64,000 nt of DNA, from positions 2,549,501 to 2,613,500 of the forward strand of contig NC_091676.1 in NCBI RefSeq assembly GCF_042453785.1, written 5' to 3'. The position numbers were made by a program, and so were the translations under genes. The notes under the pieces were generated by a model. That model did no database searches. It saw nothing but the letters and a program-made list of their open reading frames with translations, and was not told where the DNA came from. Positions 52,801-62,892 of the stretch are shown piece by piece. The DNA is from Malus domestica. Lineage: Eukaryota; Streptophyta; Magnoliopsida; Rosales; Rosaceae. The stretch's first letter is position 1. Each line of letters begins with the position of its first letter.

Positions 52801-54243
52801 TCATCGATTAAATTAATTTAGGTAAGAATAATGTTAGATAGATTAAATTTCTAAATTAAATTTGCAAATCTATTATGAATAGAAAATAAACAATTTAATC
52901 AGCCGTAATTAAAAGTAATAATTCAATCATCAACAAATACATTATTTGATTTAACAATTTAGTCTACCTAGCATTATCTTTTAATTAAAAAATTCGGAAT
53001 TAAAAAAGAATGGTTAATTATATCAAATTTCGTGGAAGTCTCAGATTCGCTTTCCATTAATCATAAGTTCAACAGGTATCAATTAGGGTAAGTAGTGAGA
53101 CTAAATTTTTAAACCAAATTTTGTATGGCCAAAGAGCTCCAAATGCTTAAGCTAGCAAAGTATTTTTAGTATGCCATGATCTTCAAGAATCCGGCTTAGA
53201 TGGGTAACTAAACATAATTAAACAACTAATTAATCACACCCAATTAATCTAATCTAAATAGACCGAGCAGATTGCTGACTCGTGTTTCATCTCTAACATT
53301 ATAAGCTGTTGAATCTGTTGACTATGTAGGGTGCTGATTAAGATGAACAAGCTAGCTGAGACTGATTGATAATCTTCTTGTATATTATTTTCCTTTGTTC
53401 ATATGTGCCTTGAATTATTTATTTAAAACTTTTAAGACTACTGAATCAACGATACTGCTTTTCCAATTTTAGACAGACCGAGCTTCAATGCTGGACGATG
53501 CGATTAAATATATCAAATCCTTGCAGCTTCAAGTACAAGTATGTCCTGACATTTCTCTGCCTCTTTCTTTTCAATTAAACTTCTAATTGCCTTAATAAAA
53601 ATGTTGTTATAAACATCAGATGATGTCCATGGGTGGAGGAGCTGTGTACCAGACTCCAAATTTATCATTGGCTGGGATTCAAGGCACGCAAATGTCCCAA
53701 TTTAAGCCGTATTTGCCCATGGGACCCGGACTGGGAACGAGCAATGCGTATGAAATTGGGATGGGATTGGGAATGGCAATGGGAATGATTAATATGTGTT
53801 ATACAACAGGCGTTCCAACAATGTCAGTTCACTCAGCAACTGCAGGGTTGCCACTGATGTCTGGACCGGGAGGTCTACCCGTTAATCCTCAAGTGCAAAT
53901 GCAATTTCCATTCCTTGCTTCGCAAGTAATGCCTAGCACAACCGCGGCTACATCAAATATGGTTCAGCCACGATTTCCTACAAATTTCTCCCGCATATTC
54001 AACTATGCTAACCAAGCTGGAGAGTCTAGTTCACCAAACACAGCTAGTGACAATGAGAAAGTGCCATTTATAAACCAGGTGCATTTTCTGTCCCTTTATT
54101 CTCTGTTTCATTATGTTGAAAGTTGTTTGCACTTTGTCTTGTTCCATCGTTAATTTCGCTTTTCATTACAAGAGAGTACTTTTCAATCTTTGTAGAAATC
54201 TAAGGTGATGGCTAGTCATGTGGTGACACCCACATCAAATTAG
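49811..54243 (+). CDS. PIF-clade bHLH transcription factor, divergent
   Basis: Six exons: 49811-50209, 50301-50399, 50508-50573, 53473-53538, 53620-54078, 54196-54243; 378 residues, in phase. The bHLH spans ~154-210: RSRATELHNMSERMRRNKIR, then LQELIPNCNK, TDRASMLDDAIKYIKSLQLQ. His161, Glu165 and Arg169 keep the H-E-R pattern for G-box binding, but Met167 replaces an Arg common in PIFs. VQMMSMGGGAVY after helix 2 is PIF-like, and the tail is Met/Gly-rich (GMGLGMAMGMINM). I see no APB phytochrome-binding motif, as in the bHLH23/56/119/127-like relatives. A missing upstream exon could encode it. Intron 3 is 2.9 kb and holds a hAT element. A nuclear regulator is inferred. Confidence 0.88.
50730..52337. 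mobile_element. Non-autonomous hAT element in bHLH intron 3
   Basis: Ends CAGTGGCGAAGCCA and TGGCTTCGCCACTG are perfect 14-bp inverted repeats. GGTGCCAC occurs on both sides (50722-50729, 52338-52345), a perfect 8-bp duplication typical of hAT. Inside are GC-rich non-coding parts, AGAAGAGAAGGACTGGAGG-type repeats (51357-51490) and a CTAGGCTCCTACC/CGCCTAGACGCC repeat piece near 52060-52130. The open frames at 50703-51250 are low-complexity and resemble no transposase. It is the most complete DNA transposon here. Confidence 0.92.
52372..52745 (+). mobile_element. LTR-like fragment(s) in bHLH intron 3 (fossil)
   Basis: TGTTGAGAATAAGTCACACAT near 52372 and TGTTGAGAATGAGTCTCACA near 52646 are two similar LTR-like starts. 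Each is followed by ATCTTG(C/T)ATGA, CTTATAAGA and TATATTGCCAATTGG or TATTGCCAATTGG. I infer a short broken LTR element or duplicated solo LTR. No coding part. Confidence 0.5.
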
Positions 54244-54596
54244 TGACAACAAAGTAGCAGACAGTCACTAAAATGAAGCGGGGTTAACAAGGGTTCCATT
54301 TTTTTTCGTTCCGTAAGTTTTAATCTCTTATTTCCATACTAATTTCCTTCCTGTTTAAGCGCCTTGATCCGCCCGTATCAGTCTTCGGTTCTTTAGTTTT
54401 AACAGCTCTTGGGCATTTATCCTTTCTCTAGAATATATGGTACTAAAACATATATATATATATAGTTATAGTTGCTAGAGTACTGATGATGTTCCATGCC
54501 AAAGTACTTATAAAAATTTGTTCGAGATTATTGACTCTGAATCAAATTTAATTAGGTACTAATGGTTTTATGATTTGACGAACTACTATATCTAAC

Positions 54597-55590
54597 TTAT
54601 TCTTCTCTCGCTTCTCGCCTCGGAATCTTGTTAAGAATCAATTGGTACAAGTCCTTCACATCTTGGATGCGTTTGGCAGCTAATGTATCCAGTTGAGCAC
54701 CATATCGCTCATACAAAGCTGGCACTGCTCCTACAAACACAATGACTTCATACCGATACCACAGAAAACTATCAATTAGTCTCAAACAAGATTATTAATC
54801 AAACTTTAAAACTATCGATTTGCAATAATGTTTTGTGTGTATTGTATTTGTGTTGGTCTGGTCGGAGATCTCACTCGTATATAAAAGGTTCAGAAGGCTG
54901 ATATGATATCCGATAACCGACAATATCCATAGACAAGCCATTGCCTGCATGTATATTGAACACTTAACAATGTCAAAACCCTTAGAGAAAGGTCACTGGT
55001 CAGGGTACGTAAAATGTCGAAATCAAGTAAGATTACGTACCAAAAATAGGAGTTTCAAGTCTTTTCCAGATGAAATTTCCAAAACGTTGAGCAAGAACAG
55101 GTTAAATGTTTCGAACAAGTATCTACAAGTCGATTCCGATGAGAGTTTAATGTCATCCAAATCAGGTGGAACAAAACCAAACCTAACAAGGAATTACGAT
55201 GAATAACGTTATACAAACAGAAACTAAGAACCAGAAAACGGAATAGATACTGATGTTAATTAAGTGGACAGATTATATTATTAAAAACAGATTACCGAGC
55301 GATTAGTCTCGCTCCTCCTTGCTGCAAGAAGAAAATACCAAGCATGGTGATCGTGAGGGTGTTACAAAGAATAGTGAGAAACTGGTATTCTAGTACTTCT
55401 AAAAAAATCCATATGCCTGTAAGCGCGCTTAAGATTAAAGCAGATATTATCTTGTTCTTCCATAATAATATGTTGGCCACTGCAAAAATCAATTCAAGTA
55501 ACGAAATAGTTATCAAACAGATCTTAAATTGTTACGTTGCAAATGAAATTACAGAAGTTTACCTTTTCCTCCTCCAAGAATATGAGACAT
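54597..55590 (-). CDS. Reticulon-like protein (RTNLB), short
   Basis: Five exons (minus): 55590-55563, 55479-55296, 55182-55041, 54944-54875, 54745-54597; 190 residues, in phase. It starts MSHILGGGKVANILLWKNK, the usual reticulon-domain opening. Two long hydrophobic hairpins follow (ALILSALTGIWIFLEVLEYQ with ILCNTLTITMLGIFFL; LLFLAMACLWILSVIGYHIS with LLNLLYTIIVFVGAVPALYE). The ending is ERYGAQLDTLAAK and EEKY-like helices. Reticulons curve ER tubules. The last acceptor could be 54745 or 54730; 54745 fits the family better (YTIIVFVGAVPALYERY). The C-terminus REAREE lacks the dilysine signal seen in some RTNLBs. It is convergent with the bHLH gene, 350 bp away. Confidence 0.88.
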
Positions 55591-56505
55591 GGTTGTGTTC
55601 AATGTGACAATGTTAATTACTACAATTTTCTGCTAGGCCTACATCTATAAGCTTATTTATAAAAAGGAAGAAATTAAGGAATGTGCAATTGGCATGGCTC
55701 AGAAGATTGGTTCTTCCTCGCATGCCTATTTCAAATTAATGCTTCTATGTATTAATAAAAATCTTAATGCAGGCACCAAATCTTACGTTTACGTGCAAGG
55801 ATTGTTAAATGTCGATTAATGATTTTGTATGTCACAGTTTTTTTAATTAAAAAGTTGAACATTAATATGGATCAAGGTATTCCTACCGTAATTTATTTGC
55901 AATAATTCAATTTATTAGCACTTTAAAATAGTCATCTTGCGTTTACCAGTTACGTGAAAAAAGTTAAAAACAGTGAAGCGAGGAATGAGATGACTGGTTT
56001 TTAGGGTTAAATTCTAATAGCATTTCATTTTCTTAAGAAGAAAAACTATGAAACTCTTGTTTGGTCACAGAAACTATGAAACCATTCAGGAAAAAACGAA
56101 AGGGTGCGGCTATGGACTCAACTTAACTGGGCCTTGCCATTTGTTTGGACCTTTCTTTTCCAACGATAGAGGCCCAATCTTTGGACTTAGTTATTTTTGT
56201 TGGTCCAATTTTTCGATTTCAAGAGGGGGAAAAAAAACATCATATTTCTAGCACTTTAACTTTAAAGATGTCATGTCACCCAGCAATTATTTTGTATAAA
56301 ATTAAATTAAAGTACGTGATGATCTTTTTATAATACCAATTTATTTTACAAAAGTGAAAACAGATGAGAAAATTAATCGTAATTTACTTGTGGGTTATGT
56401 GATTGGACTGGACCACATTGGTTATAATTATAAAGGGTGCAGAGGATATGAACACGTTGATCACCGATAAGCATGCTCCAACTATCATCATTAGTGCTCA
56501 TATAG
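55591..56505. other. Spacer, reticulon upstream region
   Basis: No gene supported. The 62-67 aa frames at 56048-56333 have no domain. Confidence 0.45.
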
Positions 56506-56660
56506 AGAGATTTTTCAATATTTATGGAACACGGAGCAGTACGCCATATGTTATTAATAAATAATGAGAATGTTTTCTTTCTTTTTTCATAAGTCTTTCC
56601 CTTTATATAATAACATATAATGTATTTATCCGTGTTTTGAGTATACTGAAAAACCTAACT
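56506..56660. mobile_element. Decayed MITE with GAGATTTTTCA ends
   Basis: Begins GAGAGATTTTTCAATATTTATGG-like, has AACACGGAGCAGTACGCCA and ends CCGTGTTTTGAGTATACTGA followed by AAAA. AACACGG and CCGTGTT are the inverted sub-ends. Weaker relatives near 39650-39800 and 49137-49212. Confidence 0.55.
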
Positions 56661-56999
56661 GCATAAGGCATGCATAAACTCATATAATCTTGACATCATT
56701 TTGGATCCAAAAATCCTTTGACCATTGACCAAATGAAATTAGTACCTCTGTTGAACAGATTTTACATGTACGATTTTTCGGTGTTGGGCTAATCATCATT
56801 ACAACGCGTGTGTAAAAGTAAAAGTAGGGAATTTCGCTTTAAAAAAAAAATTAGGGGAGATCCATCGTGATCGAAGTAAAATGTAGTATAACTTTATATT
56901 GACATATAAAACTAAAATATATGTTGTACATTTTGTTTGTGGATTTGATCTGTAATATGAAGTGTTAGTTTTGTATGTGTAAATAACATAATATTGTAA

Positions 57000-57754
57000 G
57001 AGCAACTTCACTGTGAGAGTTTGTTCGGGAGGACAGTGGACCAAACAGGGCCTGAGAGCTCGGATGAAACACTCCAGCGTGGGGAGCCCGAGGGACAATG
57101 CAGGTCCGAGCACTAGGCCTATGAGGAATTGCCAGCCCACGAGCCCGAAGTGGATCTGACGTAGGGCTGACGTCATCCAGGCGTTAGCCCATTTTTTTAT
57201 TTTATTTTTGTCAAGCGCGTGCACCTAGCCCGCGTGTGGGGGCATGTCACCCAACACCTTTTCAGCAACTAGGGCCCGCGTCGCATTTTCAAAAAGTTAC
57301 CGTTGGGAAGCCACGTGGCTTTCCATGGTCCGTTGGATCTCAACGACTAGATAATGTGGACCATCCGATTTGCAACGGTAAAAAAAATAAAAAAAATCTT
57401 ATTTAATATCAACCGTTGGATCTAAGATCAACGATTGATATTATTCTCCTTTATAAAGAAATAAAAAGAAAAAATAGTTTTAAAATTAAGAAAAGTTACT
57501 GTTGTGCCACGTGGCACAATCTGGAATGTTAGAATTTAATTTTTTTAAAATCCAATGGTAGAGATTAATTAGTTGAATAAATTTATTTTGTATTATTTTA
57601 AAAAAACTAATATTTTATTGCCTATTGCCAAGGCTATTCAAGTGTAACGGTGGAGATATAAAAGACAGTTACTGTTCATTAAGGGCGGTTACTGTTCACT
57701 GAATGGATTGAATACTGAATAGCCTCGGGAAGGGCTCCCATGCTAAAGTTGCTC
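57000..57754. mobile_element. PIF/Harbinger-type non-autonomous element
   Basis: Ends GAGCAACTT and AAGTTGCTC are perfect inverted repeats, and TAA flanks both (56997-56999, 57755-57757). The interior is GC-rich at the left (GGCCTGAGAGCTCGG, GCCCGAG) and AT-rich in the middle. No transposase. The right end lies about 235 bp before the nsLTP2 start codon. Confidence 0.8.
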
Positions 57755-57907
57755 TAAATGTGAGTTATATAAATAAGTCGCAAGTCATTATGCACTTTTT
57801 CACGTATAAAATTATAAGGAGAAGAGTAGTGTACTACTACTAGTCTATGATAACGTTTTTGAAGATCTCCAACTAATTGTACTAATCACTATCCCTGGCC
57901 ACTCTTC

Positions 57908-57913
57908 TATAAA
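57908..57913 (+). promoter_or_regulatory. TATA box of the nsLTP2 gene
   Basis: TATAAA, 78 bp before the ATG at 57991; usual spacing for a short plant leader. Confidence 0.65.
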
Positions 57914-57990
57914 TTGGCAAGAGATGGAACTAGAGCTGCACCAGCGTTTATACAGTAGGCAACATACATTGCTTCAACTTAAGCTTGAAG

Positions 57991-58290
57991 ATGATGAGAT
58001 CAATGTCTTACTACAACGTTGGAATATTGTGTCTTGTAGTTTTTCTTGTTGTGGTCAGGGAAACCCAGGTGGGCGAGGCAGCCGTGACTTGTAACCCAAT
58101 GGAGCTAGCCCCATGCGCTGCCGCGATCATGTCTTCGAACTCTCCCACCGCCGTGTGTTGCGGAAAACTCAAGGAGCAGAGCCCTTGCCTCTGCCAGTAT
58201 GTGAAGAACCCCAACCTCCAGAAGCTTGTCAACTCCCCAAACGCCAAGAAGGTCGCCGACACTTGTGGTTCCCCATTCCCCACATGCTAA
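57991..58290 (+). CDS. Type 2 non-specific lipid transfer protein
   Basis: One exon, 99 residues from the ATG at 57991 (the frame is open slightly upstream but only from a TTG). Signal peptide ~1-30, ending VGEA; mature protein ~69 residues, as usual for nsLTP2. All eight Cys are present at residues 34, 42, 56, 57, 66, 68, 92 and 99: C..C..CC..CLC..C..C. The middle residue of CLC is Leu, hydrophobic as in type 2. These secreted proteins carry lipids in a cavity held by four disulphides and act at the cell wall or in cuticle/defence roles. Family well recognised; the specific ligand is not predictable. Confidence 0.97.
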   Translation: MMRSMSYYNVGILCLVVFLVVVRETQVGEAAVTCNPMELAPCAAAIMSSNSPTAVCCGKLKEQSPCLCQYVKNPNLQKLVNSPNAKKVADTCGSPFPTC

Positions 58291-58689
58291 GCTTGATTAG
58301 CCTTCAATCTCAGCTACCACTTTCTAATTTATCGTCTTAATTATCAGCCGCTAATAACCAATAGTAGTGGTGTATTTTGTGCTTGTGGGAGATGGATTTA
58401 TCATGAATTTCAAAGTTGTTTGTGAGGAAGCCTTGAACTTGAAGGTATATTAATGAAGCTTTTTACCAAGTTTTTTTACGTAGGCCTACAGTTCAATCCA
58501 TCTTTAGCGTTACATTTCACTCCAGCATAAATGTCCAGCTCATTGAGCTCAAGAAACTTGATCTAATTTTCTTACAAAAGAAACTTAATGGATCCGTTGA
58601 TTAAAAATAAATAAAACATTCGGATTGTTCGCCGATCTGTTGACAAAAAAGTAAAAAATCCAGTTCATTTAAATAGGTCGGCAATAAGG
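58291..58689 (+). other. 3' UTR of nsLTP2 and spacer
   Basis: Likely 3' UTR to about 58470; no other feature. Confidence 0.45.
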
Positions 58690-59208
58690 TTAGCATTGCA
58701 TTATGACGACTGTTGTATGCCACTAAAGTTGAAAGGAAAATTTTATAAGATGACAATAAAGTTGGCAATGCTTTATTGGCATGAAATGTTGGGTGTTAAA
58801 GCATCAACAGTGCAAAAATTGAGTATAGCGGAAATGAGAATACTTTGTTAAATGTGTGGGCACACAAGAAAAGACAAGATTAAAAATGAGAATATCTTAA
58901 GTAAAATGGGACTGGCTGCAATTAAAGATAAAATGAGAGAAAATCGGTTAAGATGTTTTGGACAAGTGAAACGAAGATCTAAGATGCTCCAATTAAAAAA
59001 TGCGATTATAAGACAAAGACTCAAGGCAAAAAAGGTTTGGAGCAAAAGAGGTAGAGAAAACCTAGGAAGACTTGGAAATAGACTTTAAGAAAGGACAGTA
59101 CTTGGAGCTAACGGAAGATTTGGTGCAAAACTGAGCGCAGTGATGTTTTAGGATTCATCACCAACCCCACTTAATCGAATAAGATTTTGTTGTTGTTATT
59201 GTATTTAA
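58690..59208 (+). mobile_element. RTE-type LINE 3' end, degenerate
   Basis: A translated stretch reads PLKLKGKFYKM, LAMLYWHEM, LSIAEMRILC, one stop, MCGHTRKDKIKNENIL, then KMRENRLRCFGQVKRRS. This is the C-terminal part of plant RTE-clade reverse transcriptases (consensus MSVAEMRMLRWMCGHTRKDKIRN). Further stops follow after RLGNRL. It ends in ATAAGATTTTGTTGTTGTTA, the simple-repeat end typical of RTE. 5'-truncated and dead. Confidence 0.85.
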
Positions 59209-59854
59209 ATAGCACCATTGATGTCAATTAGTACTGCTGTGTAATGATATTTCTCTTCACTTGTAGGTGAAGTTATATTCGATTTTCGCCCAAAGCGAAT
59301 TCAAACTAAGGGCAAATTCGAACCAAATTATTCTTAGTAGCCTACCTATCCTCATGTACTCGAGTTTGAAACTTTCAATTTTCTTTTTGCAATGCATCAC
59401 AATAGAGAGAGATGATAAATTTTGAAGTATCTAATCGATATCTGATAATTATGTCGTTCACTTTTTATCGATATGTTGTTAGATATTTGTTATTGATTAG
59501 TTTAACAATTGAAATTTGGTTTATCATCATTTTTGACAATTACTTAACAAAACAACGAGTCCCCTAGAGTTAGTTCCTCTCCGACTAAAATTTTTTTTGG
59601 GTGCTGTTGCCTGATCCAGAGAACCAATGTCAAACGTATAATACCAAAACACAACATACATAAGTCAAGAAATATGGGAAATCAAGCAACCAGCAAAAGT
59701 TGGGGAATATATATGACTGGGGAATTACTTCCACTTCTAACATACATAAGATGACATAGCATATACAAGTCTTTAGCTCATTTCATATTTGCTCCATTCA
59801 TTTCTTTCCCCTCGATCGACAAAAGCCACCAAAACTGCAGAACTAATAGCGGAA
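59209..59854. other. Spacer, nothing recognised
   Basis: AT-rich; includes the likely 3' UTR of the DUF1218 gene on its right side. Confidence 0.45.
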
Positions 59855-61034
59855 TTATACCTTCTGAAATCCACTGGCTTGTTGTTGCTGCTGCTCATGC
59901 TGCCCGTAGTTAGAACTGCTCATGTCAAGGCCTTCATTTCGGTGCTTCTCCCATCCCCCAGTATCAGCTTTGGAATGTGCCCAGTAGTAAAGACTTGACC
60001 CTGCCAGTGACAACAGTGTAAGAGCAGCACCGGCGGCAAACACCCCTTTGCGCAGAGTAGAACAAGACAAGTCATCTGCATTGAAGATTCCCCGGTACTT
60101 GGTGTGGTATGCATTCTTTGCCGACCCAGCCAACAAGCACGCCTCCGCTCCCAAAAAGGTTGTCCTGAGTCATTCACAGTTCAGAAGCTTCAGGTTTTGG
60201 TTTAGCAAAATGAAGCAAATGGGATTTGCCATGTACACAAACACAATACTAGAGTAGAGAACAACATTCACTCATGGATCAAGCACAGTACACTAACAAC
60301 GCAACAACAAAGCCTTATCTCACTAAATGAAGTTGCCTATATGAATCTTAGAACGTCATGGTACTCGGTTTTGCGTCAAGTCTTTAGTTAGCTCCAAATC
60401 AGATTCCAGAAAAATACAAACAATTAAAAGTAAATGTCAATGTGTAACAACTCAACAAGCAAGCAATTAGATCATCCAAAGGAACAACATACTAAACAAG
60501 TGACCAAGTCAATTACCTTGACTATTTCTAAGATATGGAACGATTAAGACCGTTGATCAAATAATTAAACCAAGAGTAAGACCCAATTAAAAATGGTTAA
60601 GGAGAGGGGGATAAAATGGGTAAAATTACCAGGAGAAGACGAAGAAGAAGACGGTCCAAGTGGTGGAGGAGCCAGTGACAAGACCTTTGCCGCAGCAGAG
60701 ACACCTGGTGACGCCGTTAATCACCGCCTGGCTGACCAGAAGCAGCCCACACGCCGCTAATCCGTACACCGTGGAGGCGTCCGTGCCGTACACGCAGTAG
60801 GTACGCTCGTCGTACTCATCGGGCACTATCTTCGCCTAATTCAGAGACACAAACACAAACAGTAACAGTTAGGGCTTGAAGTACTTAAATATAAAAATTA
60901 AAACTTAAAACGGACAGACACAATGAGATGGGGGTGGGTACCGTGCTACGGCGTCGTTCAGCGCCGACGGCAAAGATGAAGGCGATGAGGTGGAGGGAGG
61001 TGACGATGGCGACTATGGGTATTGAGACTGCCAT
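59855..61034 (-). CDS. DUF1218 four-helix membrane protein
   Basis: Three exons (minus): 61034-60942, 60835-60630, 60164-59855; 202 residues, in phase. Hydrophobic segments: ~5-24 (IPIVAIVTSLHLIAFIFAVG), ~55-75 (STVYGLAACGLLLVSQAVIN), ~87-105 (STTWTVFFFVFSWTTFLGA) and ~140-160 (VFAAGAALTLLSLAGSSLYY). Family marks are ERRRST after helix 1, DERTYCVYGTDASTVYG, RCLCCGKGL and AYHTKYRGIF. DUF1218 proteins are plant-specific, probably of ER or plasma membrane; one subgroup affects secondary-wall lignin, another vascular patterning. The C-terminus is Gln-rich (EQQQQQASGF). The exact role is not inferable. Confidence 0.93.
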
Positions 61035-62790
61035 TGTTGTCTCTCCCTGCAAGCGTGTGGCGTTGGTAAACTGAAATATCTCTCTCTGCTTTTGAAGAAA
61101 AAGAAAAGAAATTTGGGCAACTTTCTCTTCCTTTTGTCTATTTTTGGGTCTTGGCGAAGAAAAATGGGGAATTTGTCGCTGCTTTTTAGATGAGGTTGGA
61201 TTTGAATTTCCTACATTTCGAGTTTCAAGCTTCAAACTTTTTACAAGGATCAAGGAGTGAGTGAGCTCTGCGCTGCTCGTCTAACAACAAATTAAATTGT
61301 GGCACAAATTGATTAATTTTTCAAGTATATGGCAATTGTTGAATAATTAGCAATTTTCCCCTATAATTTTGAGGTTAAAATGTTTTTCTCTAAAAATAAC
61401 TAGTCTCTTACCACACGCGTATGCGTGTGACAATTAATCTTTACGCTAAGTTATTATAGTTCTTTATTTTTCACATTTTTAGTTTATTGGGAATACATTT
61501 CTATGTATAAATATTATAAACTTAAACGAGAAAAAATTCAAATAATTATATCATTGTACCTTTTACACCGGATCATATTTCTATCCCATTAAATTCTGTT
61601 TTCATTACCTGAGAATGAAATGAAGTTATTCAACTCTTTGTATTTAAAAAAGAAAAAAAAACTGACCGCACAATATACGAACAGACACGATTGATTAATT
61701 TCTAATTTCTCACAAAATTTTTTTTGGAGAGAATCCTTGCCCGTGGATGTGGGACCCTTTTTTTAACATGTATCCGGATAATCGGTTTTGGACAGGTTGC
61801 AAGAGAGCGGGTTGGATTGTCGGATTGCCAGATTCCCCGGTTCTCAAACCGGAAATAGCAGGTCACCCTTTTAAATCTTGGATGTTGATTAGTCCCCGTG
61901 CCACTGTCCACATCACTAAACCAGCAACAACTATTTAATCTCAAAACTACCCCTTCTATATTGGGCCAACACTAAAAAACAGCAGCCCATCCCATCTTGG
62001 GCCTCTACTGTATGTTAGATATGGTTATGGGCCAGCATTGTGTGCCTTTATCAAGAAACCCACCGCTAGTGAGAGTGAAACCCTGCAAATAAGATAGAAG
62101 CTTATATCGAAGATGTTACTGTGGCAGTGCATGCTGGACTCCATGGATTATTTCTACGTGACAGTACATAACACGTCATTGCATTGTTACTCTCCCTTCA
62201 AGTAATTATTCTTTTCTATAAAACCTTCTATACTTCAATTTTGTTTAACTATAACTCATTGTTGAATAGATGTTCAATCCACATAAGCGATCATACTAAA
62301 GTTCACCTATTGATACTCGTGTTATTTTTGTATCTCATTAATGCTTTGATCCACATAAATGATCGTATCAGTGTTCACCTATTAGTTCTCGTGTTTACGA
62401 AAACACGATTCAGTGATTCTCAGTTTGACTTTTGGATTTAAGGCATCATCCAAAATCCTAATAATTAGTAATTATCCAAATTCCCTAAGACAACGCTAAG
62501 CTAAACAAGATGGCACGAAAATAAAGGATAATTGGCCAATTCCTTTGGCAAACATATGTTGGATACGCCGCGCCTAGACGAATACAACGCAACACGCTCA
62601 CCAAACCAAAGAAAGAAAGAAAATCCAAGCCATCAAACAAGGAAACAAAACGACATGGACAAATCAATCTTCCCAGATTTTCGTCTCCATTCACACTATC
62701 ACATATATAATCAGCAATTAATCAGCATTACACCTCAGTCTTAAAGACTTGAGTCCGAAAATCCCGATCAATTAATTACTAAGCACTCTT
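61035..62790. other. Intergenic spacer
   Basis: 61035-61250 is the likely DUF1218 5' leader. A two-unit direct repeat of about 75 bp lies at 62277-62402 (ATCCACATAARCGATC, GTTCACCTATT, TCTCGTGTT). No other gene or bounded element. Confidence 0.5.
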
Positions 62791-62858
62791 TCTCTCTCTA
62801 TATATATACACACACACACGCACGCACGCACACTCTCTCTCTCTCTCTCTCGCTCTCT
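62791..62858. repeat. Compound microsatellite (CT)(TA)(CA/CG)(CT)
   Basis: Four dinucleotide blocks in series end 34 bp before the ATG of the amidotransferase, so they lie in its 5' UTR or core promoter. Confidence 0.92.
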
Positions 62859-62892
62859 GTGCAATTGGTCACTCTGTCTGTATCCACAATCC

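Noticed and set aside
57985-57990. nsLTP2 start at 57985
   Set aside because: The codon there is TTG; the first ATG is at 57991 and gives a normal signal peptide.
59789-60257. Plus-strand proteins over the DUF1218 exon 3
   Set aside because: Antisense shadows; the minus-strand model has domains, introns in phase and family motifs.
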